A stretch of 12,434 nucleotides of DNA from Pelagophyceae sp. CCMP2097 (taxonomy: Eukaryota; Sar; Pelagophyceae): positions 60,063 to 72,496 of the forward strand of contig MU657281.1 of assembly GCA_026770575.1 (NCBI GenBank). Reading direction: 5' to 3'. The position numbers and the translations under genes were made by a program. This document shows positions 7,004 through 12,434 of the stretch, one piece after another. Position 1 is the first letter of the stretch; each line of letters starts with the position of its first letter. Under the pieces are notes generated by a model, which saw nothing but the letters and a program-made list of their open reading frames with translations, searched no databases and was not told where the DNA came from.

Positions 7004-7362
7004 TCAAACAACTCCCTGGAAGCGCACCCCGATTCCACACGATGCGAAGGATGCCCAGGGCGCCGGTTCAAAGTCAGGTCTCAAAAGGCGCACTCGTCCA
7101 TTTCGGGCCGATTCGGAGGCGCAAAGCCCAGAGCACTGCTTGGACTCGCGTTTATCAATGTGGCACGTATCGCAAACGGATTTCAAAAAGGTCTTCAAAG
7201 AGACGCACGAGCGAGTTGAAGTGGCATCCCGCGCGCGTGGCGGCCAGGCGGTGCAGCTCGGCGGCGACCATTTTGGAGTACGGGGTGGCCATGTCCAGTA
7301 CGAACTTGCCAGACGGTTTGGTCGGGTTGAACCTCGCGCGGAATGGTGCCCTTTGGCCGCAT
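7004..7362 (-). CDS. Two-exon coding segment, NPxxPSGxFxLD motif
   Basis: Exon a is 7362-7209, the intron 7208-7145 (64 nt, GTGCGT...CGCGAG, phase 0), exon b 7144-7004. Together they give about 97 residues with a TGA end. Exon a contains RFNPTKPSGKFVLDMATPYS then KMVAAELHRLAATRAG. The pattern N-P-x-x-P-[ST]-G-x-[FY]-x-L-D is one I associate with large protist proteins, but I cannot name the family. Exon b reads RVRLLRPDFEPAPWASF. The upstream boundary (AG at 7364-7363) is a guess; no start codon is evident, so this is the 3' part of a longer gene. The preceding open block at 7819-7406 ends in a different phase, so I cannot join them cleanly. Confidence 0.42.
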
Positions 7363-7405
7363 CTTCCAAAGACCACTTTCAAGGAAACGGCATTTCAACG
7401 GCATT

Positions 7406-7819
7406 TCAACGGCTCACAGCGCAACGTCGAATGCGTCCGAGTCGAGGTCGGCGTTGCCCTACGAGTTCGGCGATGAGAAACACGGCCCTGCCGCCCTGCG
7501 TCGCCGGGGGAACAAGGTGGGCCGCAGCGCAAAGTCGTATTTCCGACGAGGTTCCGTCTGGCATTTTCTTCGTGTCTTCGCCGAGGACGGCCGAGGCGTT
7601 GGAACAGGGGGGCATGCCCCGGAGTGGGCTCTCGAAAGAGGCCGCCGCGGAAAAGGGCACAAATTGAAAGGCAGCGACGGCTTTTTGCGGTCGCTTTTCA
7701 ACTGGCCTCTTCGTAGAGCGCCGACGCTTGACATTCGACGCCAGAAAAGCGCAGAGGGGCCCCGCATGGATCCGGTACTCAAAAATGGGCCCTTCGGAAG
7801 TGCCCCCAAAAAAGTGCGC
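7406..7819 (-). CDS. 137-codon internal coding block
   Basis: Open without a start from just after the TGA at 7822-7820 to a TGA at 7406. It reads AHFFGGTSEGPIFEYRIHAG, then a basic stretch (NVKRRRSTKRPVEKRPQK), then MPPCSNASAVLGEDTKKMPD and AHLVPPATQGGRAVFLIAEL. The second half (from an internal ATG at 7615) has about 68% G/C third positions; the first half about 60%, where the frame at 7836-7459 is equally open. Good donors are near the end (GTAGGG at about 7464, GTGAGC at about 7419). No family recognised. It is in the same frame as the block at 8040-7820, so they may be one protein interrupted by a stop. Confidence 0.38.
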   Translation of the reverse strand, partial: AHFFGGTSEGPIFEYRIHAGPLCAFLASNVKRRRSTKRPVEKRPQKAVAAFQFVPFSAAASFESPLRGMPPCSNASAVLGEDTKKMPDGTSSEIRLCAAAHLVPPATQGGRAVFLIAELVGQRRPRLGRIRRCAVSR

Positions 7820-8040
7820 TCAAAGAAACGTCGCATCGAGGCAGTCGAGGGGCGACAATTCCCGCCTCCGCTTCTCCAAAGCGGTCGCTCCGTTCAGGCA
7901 GTCCCGCAGGTCCGCTTCTCCAAAGCGGTCAGTCCCGCAGGTCCGCCTCGAACGCGGCCTCACAAGGTAATCGCTGAAAATGACGTCGGAATCGGATGCG
8001 CCGTTTCCCGGCCCCGCCGCGTCCCATCCGTGGCCCGCTC
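7820..8040 (-). CDS. 72-codon coding block ending in TGA
   Basis: Probably the last exon of a gene, or an exon with a premature stop. It begins after a good acceptor (T-run then GGTTTGGAG, AG at 8042-8041) and reads GWDAAGPGNGASDSDVIFSD, then RFGEADLRDCLNGATALEKR, then ELSPLDCLDATFL and TGA. Third-position G/C is about 75%. A donor-like GTGAGG at 7963 and a CTGAC branch-like site at about 7930 exist inside, but the sequence beyond them is equally coding-like, so I keep it as exon. The frame continues past the TGA as the block at 7819-7406. It contains a 16-bp direct repeat. Family unknown. Confidence 0.42.
7868..7946. repeat. Interlaced direct repeats with short hairpins
   Basis: CCGCTTCTCCAAAGCGGTC is at 7868-7886 and 7912-7930; AGTCCCGCAGGTCCGC is at 7899-7914 and 7931-7946. 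The first unit is itself a hairpin (CCGCTT...AAGCGG). It lies within the coding-like block at 7820-8040. Confidence 0.85.
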
Positions 8041-8250
8041 CTCCAAACCAAAAAAACGATCTTTCAACCGAGGATGCGGGTCAGCATCGGGGGCGTTTTT
8101 AGTATAAAATCCCAAAAATTCAAAAAATGCCGTTTGGGATCTATTCGACGCCCGCCTTCAGCGGCGAGTCCGAAAACGCGGAAAAGGAGCCTGCTCCTCG
8201 AACTGGTGTCTTTGACACGGCGCGGTGAAAAGGGGGTCCAAGTGGCATAT
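8041..8250. other. Probable intronic or spacer DNA
   Basis: On the minus strand an A+T-rich part (8130-8041) has an ACTAAAAAC branch-like sequence at about 8104-8096 and a T-run before the acceptor at 8041. ATAAAATCCCAAAAATT at 8104-8120 echoes the interior of the fold-back elements at 1506 and 2006. One minus frame to 8276 reads a plausible sequence (EYATWTPFSPRRVKDTSSRS). Confidence 0.3.
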
Positions 8251-8822
8251 TCAGAAGACGTCTTCGGAGCAGCCAACGACGCAGAGTTTGAGTGCGTCTT
8301 TGGGATTCGGACCGAGTGTGGAGACTTGCGACCCTTTGGGCGACGGCACTTTTCCGGTGGAGGCTCCCCGGACTTGCCCCGGAGGAGAGGCGGGAGCGAC
8401 GAGGAGCGGGTCCCGGAGCGGGAGCGACCACTTCGCCCGGAGAAGCAGAGGGCGCCGCTCGAAAGGCGTGTGGTTCCCTTCCGCTGTGCGGTTCGATTCG
8501 AAAGAGGGTCCTTGAATTGCCCCTTGAATTGCCCTTGAAAGAGCCCCTTGAAAGAGCCCTTGAAAGAGCCCCTTGAAAGAGCCCTTGAAAGACCTTTGCG
8601 CGTCGCGGTGCTGCAAGGCCTGTGAAACGCCCCGCGGGAGGATTCGGGTCAATTTGTGCCGCCGTCGTCTGGTGCGACGGACCCGACCCAGACCCGCGCG
8701 TCTCCGCGGTGGACGCGGCAATCGAGTCTTCGCGGTTGTGGGTGTTCGTCTCTCGGGCCGAGACGCGGCCGCATTCGGGGCGCATTCCTTTGGTCCCCGT
8801 TTTCATTTTTGGGGCGCGGCTT
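8251..8822 (-). other. Probable exons downstream of the LRR segment
   Basis: Two minus-strand blocks are coding-like. Block 8806-8648 has about 68% G/C third positions and reads GMRPECGRVSARETNTHNRE then DSIAASTAETRGSGSG; it competes with the continuing LRR frame (HPQPRRLDCRVHRGDARVW), and I cannot decide which is translated. Block 8400-8251 reads VSTLGPNPKDALKLCVVGCS and ends EDVF-TGA. Between them lies the CCTTGAAAGAG repeat at 8513-8592. No motif identifies them. Confidence 0.3.
8513..8592. repeat. 12/13-bp CCCTTGAAAGAG array
   Basis: About six copies of CCCTTGAAAGAG, preceded by two CCCTTGAATTG variants. The core CCTTGAAA recalls the arrays at 4557, 6279 and 9292. Confidence 0.85.
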
Positions 8823-9501
8823 TTGCGCGAGGTCGATGCGGAGGAAGCGCGAGGGCCGCTGGCACCGCCTCATGGCTGTCACGAGCGCCTCCCCGCCCCG
8901 CTTCCCGACGGCGTTGCCGGCGAGGCAGAGCGTGTGCAGCGTCGCGTTGCTCTGCAGCGCGTTGCCCATGACCTAGTTTTTTCAAAAGGTCCATTTGAAG
9001 GGCGCAAGCGTCGTGATTCCCGGCAACTCGTTGAAAGACCGCCGCGCCGACCGCCCCGTGCCGAATCACCGGACCAACTAGGCGTTGCATCGGGCACTGG
9101 TCATGCCCAAAAGGAGCGCCCTTGGGCAACAACGACTCCGCGTTCGCCGAAAGACGGCCCTTTGGCGGGGCCGTTTGGCGGGGCTTGTCGAGGGCCGTTG
9201 AAAAGAGGGGTGCGAGAATCGGGCCGCCAGCGTCGACAATGCCGGCCAACCGCAGACCGGCCCTCGATGCGGCTGCGCCTCCAAAGGGGCGGTTGAAAGG
9301 GCCTTGGAAACGTTTGAAAGGGCCTTGGAAACGTTTGAAAGGGCCTTGGAAACGCTTGAAAGGGCCCTTGGAAACGTTTTGGTCTTTGAGTCGCACAAAG
9401 TCGCTCCCCGAGCGTTTCCACCGCCGAGACCGCCGGTGGCCGCCGAAACCGCGGCGAGACCACCGCACCGCTTCGTCGAGACTGGCCAGGGAGCAGCGCA
9501 T
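8823..9501 (-). CDS. Leucine-rich repeat protein (RNI-like), 5' part
   Basis: Exon 1 is 9501-9028 (158 codons), the intron 9027-8973 (55 nt, GTTGCC...AACTAG, phase 0), exon 2 from 8972. The ATG at 9501 has an A at -3 and an in-frame TGA two codons upstream. Only after splicing does a textbook ribonuclease-inhibitor-type LRR appear: RHGAVGAAVFQR joined to VMGNALQSNATLHTLCLAGN, then AVGKRGGEALVTAMRRC and the start of a second repeat, SRFLRIDLAQ. Such LRRs are protein-interaction scaffolds. Before the LRR, residues 44-70 are a seven-residue repeat (GPFKRFQ) from a 21-bp minisatellite, then GLRLAGIVDAGGPILAPLFS. The N-terminus reads LASLDEAVRWSRRGFGG. The LRR frame is supported to about 8823; beyond that the exon structure is unclear. 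The small LRR count suggests truncation or more unseen exons. Confidence 0.6.
9292..9376. repeat. 21-bp in-frame minisatellite
   Basis: Four copies of GTTTGAAAGGGCCTTGGAAAC, the last with a one-base insertion in GGGCCC. It lies inside exon 1 of the LRR gene, where it encodes GPFKRFQ repeats. Plus-strand reading gives ALETFER. Confidence 0.9.
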
Positions 9502-9751
9502 GCTTCAAAAGGCGCGCCTTTTGCGGCCGCTTCGTCGCAATGCCTCTTTTGCAAAAGGCGCGCGGTTCCAAAGGCGGTCCTCCCTTGGACGACTTTCAGA
9601 AACCCGCCGAAAAAGGCCCGTGTTTGGAGACGGGCCACGTTTGGAAACCAACGGCCCTGTTTTGAAACCAACGGCCGGTGGACCAACGGCCGTCTCCGAG
9701 TCTGCGGAGAGGCAAAAAGCGCCGCGACGAGCGACCTCGCAACAACCCTCT
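9502..9751. other. Unique spacer upstream of the LRR gene
   Basis: Lies before the ATG at 9501. Both strands are open, and minus frames include a long one (9078-10556), but this frame crosses the minisatellite at 9752 and the LRR exon in the wrong phase. AAAAGGCGCGC occurs twice (9508 and 9554). No promoter element recognised. Confidence 0.3.
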
Positions 9752-10312
9752 TTTCGAGGCGCCTTTTCAAAGGGCCTTTTCGAGGCGCTTTTTCGAGGGG
9801 CCTTTTCGAGGGGCTTTTCCGAGGAATTCTTTTCGAGTCGCCTTTTCGAGGGGCCTTTTTCGAGGGGCCTTTTTCTAGGGGCCTTTTTCTAGGGGCCATT
9901 TCGAGGGGCCTTATCGAGGAAAATTTTCCAAGGGGCTTTTTCGAAGGTTTTTTTCGAGGGGCTTTTTCAAGGGCCCCCTTTTTGAGGGGCCTTTTTCGAG
10001 GGCCTTTTTCGAGGGCCCTCTTTTCGAGGGGCCTTGTCGAGGGCCTTTTTCGAGGGGCTTTTTCGAGGGCCCTCTTTTCGAGGGGCCTTGTCGAGGGCCT
10101 TTCCGAGGGGCTTTTTCGAGGGGCCTTTTCGAGGGGCCTTTTTTCGAGTGACTTTTTCGAGGGTCTTTTTCGAGGAGCCTTTTCGAGGGGCCTTTTCAAA
10201 GGGGCCTTTTCGAGGCGCCTTTTCGAGCGGCTTTTCCGAGGAATTCTTTTCGAGTCGCCTTTTCGAGGGGCCTTTTCGAGGGGCCTTTTCGAGGCGCCTT
10301 TTCGAGGGCGCC
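9752..10312. repeat. 13-15-bp TTTTCGAGGGGCC array
   Basis: About 38 degenerate copies of TTTTCGAGGGGCC with one to three extra T or C. CGAGGAATTCTTTTCGAGTCGCC occurs twice (from about 9819 and 10229), showing higher-order duplication. The average spacing near 15 keeps frames open on both strands: plus reads pentapeptides of the type LFRGA/FSRGL for about 180 residues, minus reads PLEKA/PRKRP. No start, splice or unique domain ties it to a gene. Confidence 0.9.
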
Positions 10313-10471
10313 GTTCTCGAAGGCGCCGTGTCTTCGGAGCCGTCTCAAGGGCCCGTCTCAAAGGTCGGAGAGGGGCCGTCTGATGGCGCCGTTCTCCAGG
10401 GCGCCGTTCTCGAGGTGCCGTTTCAGGGCCTTTGCCCTCGGCTTCGAAACAACGACTCGAGGCGCCGTCCC
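10313..10471. repeat. 15-bp GCGCCGTTCTCGAAG array
   Basis: Diverged 15-bp units based on GGCGCCGTTCTCGAA, grading from the preceding array. It extends as CGTCCCTCGAGGGC variants to about 10530, into the end of the gene at 10472. Confidence 0.7.
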
Positions 10472-11015
10472 TCAAGGGCCGTCCCTCGAGGGCCGTTCGG
10501 AAGCGCCGTTTTGAAGGCCGTTTCCAAGGCGCTCTCGATTCTTGCGAGGTTCCCATCGTCCTGCCAGGACCGACTCTTCAAAGGCCTCTCGAAAGAGTCC
10601 AGCCAACGTGAGGCGCACGCTCGGGTCCTCGGCGGCGACCGTGAAACGCCTTGCTTTTGAAAAAGTCAAGTTGAAGTTGGAGTTGAAGTTGAAGTTGAAA
10701 CCTCGCCGCACGCCGCAAGCCGAAACGGGAGCCACGCAGTGCTTCGATCGGCATCAAGTCCGTCGCGGGACCCGGCGCGCATGCTCGTCGGATCCTCGAG
10801 GGGCCGTGGAGAAAAGATCCTGGGTGGCCGTTGAGAACCGCCCGAAGATTCAAAGACGCGCAGACGGCCTTTTCGAGGGCGCTTTTCGGTCGCGGCTTCG
10901 GGCAGTTGCCTTGAAGAGCTCCCAATCGGCCCTTTGGCTTCAGAGCTTTGGTGCTTTGGGGGGGCTTGGTGCTTTGGGCCGAATGGTGCCATCGCTCTTC
11001 CAAAGGGCCAGAGGC
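10472..11015 (-). CDS. Two-exon hypothetical protein, start uncertain
   Basis: Exon a is open from 11015 to 10702; the intron 10701-10650 is only 52 nt (GTTTCA...AAGCAAG, phase 2) and consists largely of a TTCAAC hexamer repeat; exon b is 10649-10472. Exon a reads ACAPGPATDLMPIEALRGSR and FGLRRA with about 76% G/C third positions. Exon b reads FTVAAEDPSVRLTLAGLFRE then AFEESVLAGRWEP, clearly coding-like. The tail (ERLGNGLQNGASERPSR) is encoded by 15-bp repeats. Possible start ATG at 10754; the frame is open to 11015, so more N-terminal sequence may exist. If the hexamer is translated instead, exon b alone reads FNFNFNSNFNLTF before the conserved-looking part. No family recognised. Confidence 0.42.
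10663..10700. repeat. Hexamer repeat (TTGAAG)n
   Basis: About six copies of TTGAAG/TTGGAG, filling most of the predicted 52-nt intron of the gene at 10472-11015. Confidence 0.9.
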
Positions 11016-11323
11016 TCAAAGAGGCGCAAGCGACGCCTCTGGACCGGGCTCTGAAACTCGCGTTTTTTTGAAATTTTGAAATTTTCGCATTGACCGATTT
11101 TTCGAAATCATCTGCGCCTGCGCTCGTCGCGCCCTCGACGGCGGTCCCTTTTGCAGGGAGAGGCGGTCTGCACAGGCTCGGACGAAACGGCCCACGCAAC
11201 GCCGGGGCGAAACCCCGAAACGAATGCGGTACTTCAATCAAGACCCCAGCAACGCGGGCGGTCCACCCTCGGGGTGGATGCTTCGCCCAAAAAGGAAACC
11301 CGGCAGTCCCGTTTTTCAAAAAA
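11016..11323. other. Unique segment, strand unresolved
   Basis: Both strands look partly coding. Plus, from about 11080, reads IDRFFEIICACARRALDGGP and later YFNQDPSNAGGPPSGWMLRP with about 66% G/C third positions. Minus, from about 11237, reads KYRIRFGVSPRRCVGRFVRA with about 67%. No motif decides it. An A+T-rich run at 11062-11100 could be an intron or intergenic spacer. Confidence 0.25.
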
Positions 11324-11566
11324 TTAAACTTTTGGGAAACTTTGGCCGCCACTCTGCGCGCCGCACTTTGGTCGAATTCTGGGCCGTTGACATGCCCCCA
11401 ACGGGCGCTTGAACGCGCACCCACGCAGGGCCCCCGAGAGGATGCCCCTCGTCGGGTTTCGAACAACGGAAGCGCTTGACCCCGCGCGGGATGCCGAGCG
11501 CTTCAACCCGCGCGGGATGCCGAGCGGCGAGGCCCAAAAGGCCGTTTCAAGCGAAAGGATGCGCAT
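11324..11566 (-). CDS. 80-codon hypothetical ORF
   Basis: From the ATG at 11566 to a TAA at 11324. It reads MRILSLETAFWASPLGIPRG then SASVVRNPTRGILSGALRGC, with about 78% G/C third positions in the first 50 codons, better than the plus frame over the same bases. It contains a 26-bp direct repeat. It may be one exon of a longer gene. No family recognised; the plus alternative (from an ATG at 11442, reading EALDPARDAERFNPRG) remains possible. Confidence 0.3.
   Translation of the reverse strand: MRILSLETAFWASPLGIPRGLKRSASRAGSSASVVRNPTRGILSGALRGCAFKRPLGACQRPRIRPKCGAQSGGQSFPKV
11472..11523. repeat. 26-bp direct repeat, two copies
   Basis: CGCTTGACCCCGCGCGGGAT plus GCCGAG, repeated with two substitutions. 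Each copy holds the palindrome CCCGCGCGGG. Confidence 0.9.
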
Positions 11567-11597
11567 CGAGTCGCGGCGTGCGGCCCCCCGAAACGTT

Positions 11598-11918
11598 TCA
11601 AGGCAACGCGCAACGGCGCCCTTTTTGAGCGCGCCCTGGAAACGAGCGTGCGGCCCGTTTGAAAAGTTTCAACGGACCCAATTCGAGCGCGGGCCCGATT
11701 GAGAGGCAAAGGCCGTCGAAAAGGGCGTTTTTGAACCGCGCACCCTGGACGCGGCCGGCCGCACCGTCGGCAAGGGCCTTTGGGGCCGTGGGCACGGGCC
11801 TCACCGCCGCATCGCATTCGGGGCCTCGTCGGGCAGCCGCTTCGGACCGTTCGAAAAAAGCCGTTGGAAAAAAAGGGGCCCGCCGAAAAACGGTCCCGGA
11901 GAACGGGCCGACGCTCAA
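11598..11918 (-). CDS. 106-codon coding-like frame
   Basis: Open from a TTG at 11918 (and a little beyond) to a TGA at 11598, without an ATG, so possibly an internal exon. It reads AVRPVPTAPKALADGAAGRV, then GARFKNALFDGLCLSIGPAL and LELGPLKLFKRAARSFPG: a natural composition with about 71% G/C third positions. The codon-aligned plus frame (TLDAAGRTVGKGLWG) is also G/C-rich, so strand choice rests on amino-acid composition and on the minus orientation of the other genes. No family recognised. Confidence 0.3.
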   Translation of the reverse strand: MSVGPFSGTVFRRAPFFPTAFFERSEAAARRGPECDAAVRPVPTAPKALADGAAGRVQGARFKNALFDGLCLSIGPALELGPLKLFKRAARSFPGRAQKGRRCALP

Positions 11919-11966
11919 GGGACTTTTTGAAGGACCTTTATACCGTAGAACGGGCCTTCAAACGGC

Positions 11967-12434
11967 CTTTAAACCGCCTTCGAACCGTCGGCGGACCGTC
12001 GACAGACCGTCGACGGACCGTTGTACGGACCTGAATACCGTACGGGAACTTTTTACCGTACAACGGGCCTTCAAACCGCCGGTCGACTCCGGACCGTTGT
12101 CGGACCGTCGACGGACCGTCTCCGGACCGTCGTCGGGCCGTTGTCGGAATGTTCCCGGACCGTTCCCGGACCGTTCCCGGACCGTTGTCCGTCTGTTGAT
12201 GGACCGTCGACGGCCCGTCGACGGCCCGTCGACGGACCGTTGTCAGACCGTCGTCGGGCCGTCTTCGGACTGTTGACGGACCGTTCCCGGACCGTCTTCG
12301 GACCGTCTCCGGACCGTCTTCGGACCGTCTTCGGACCGTCTCCGGACCGTTCCCGGACCATTCCCGGACCGTTGTCCGACCGTTGTCGGACCGTTGACGG
12401 AGAGTCACCGTTGTCGGACCGTCTTCGGACCGTT
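11967..12434. repeat. 11-bp minisatellite, right array, runs off the window
   Basis: About 40 copies of GGACCGTCGAC, GGACCGTCTTC, GGACCGTTGTC and GGACCGTTCCC. The 11-bp period is kept with few interruptions (one unique insert near 12030-12060). All minus frames read an 11-residue repeat (DGPETVRRRSE-like). Same monomer class as 1020-1205. Confidence 0.92.

Noticed and set aside
8622..9296. 224-codon plus-strand frame
   Set aside because: Antisense shadow of the LRR exons; the minus strand carries the recognisable motif.
9304..10383. 359-codon plus-strand frame rich in LFRGA/FSRGL pentapeptides
   Set aside because: Most of it is the 13-15-bp array, which is open on both strands because of its period; it overlaps exon 1 of the LRR gene and has no unique domain.
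9078..10556. 492-codon minus-strand frame (PLEKA/PRKRP repeats)
   Set aside because: Same array read on the other strand; it crosses the LRR exon in a different frame from the one that gives the LRR motif.
11938..12408. 156-codon minus frame of RRRSGDGPSTV-like repeats
   Set aside because: An 11-bp array gives the same peptide in every frame, so openness is not evidence of coding.

Overview
The window looks like nuclear DNA of a GC-rich single-celled eukaryote, probably a microalga or other protist. The basis is unusual. There are no bacterial-style genes with ribosome binding sites. Instead there are short stretches of strongly coding-like sequence (third codon positions mostly G or C, natural amino-acid mixes). 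In several places these only become continuous when a short GT...AG intron of about 52-108 nt is removed, and the intron phases then match. No rRNA, tRNA, CRISPR array or organellar gene was found. The taxon cannot be fixed from the sequence alone. All work here is by eye: exon boundaries are predictions and no database was searched.

Every coding segment I can defend lies on the minus strand. In gene order (right to left) they are: an unrecognised reading frame at 11918-11598; another at 11566-11324; a two-exon gene at 11015-10472; a leucine-rich-repeat (LRR, ribonuclease-inhibitor-like) gene starting at 9501 with an intron at 9027-8973; coding-like blocks at 8806-8251; two consecutive open blocks at 8040-7406 separated by one in-frame TGA; a two-exon segment at 7362-7004; a small ORF at 6710-6498; a complete two-exon gene at 6083-5603; a decayed transposase-like fragment near 5577-5303; a hydrophobic-start ORF at 3734-3501; a 170-codon open frame at 3108-2596 with a kinase-like W-x-APEVL motif; and a three-exon gene at 742-53.

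Between and inside these genes the DNA is dominated by tandem minisatellites. Monomers of 15, 16, 21, 24, 26 and 36 bp occur, plus 11-bp arrays near both ends of the window (1020-1205 and 11967-12434). Many monomers are variants of a core such as TTGAAAAGGGGCC or TTTTCGAGGGGCC. Arrays whose period is a multiple of 3 often stay open for long distances on both strands and read as short peptide repeats; several real-looking genes run directly into such arrays. Two fold-back elements with terminal inverted repeats sit inside a 15/16-bp array at 1506-2237.

I see no operon or defence system. The most interesting aspect is the relation between one-directional, intron-bearing genes and diverse in-frame minisatellites that appear to donate repeat tails or inserts to proteins.
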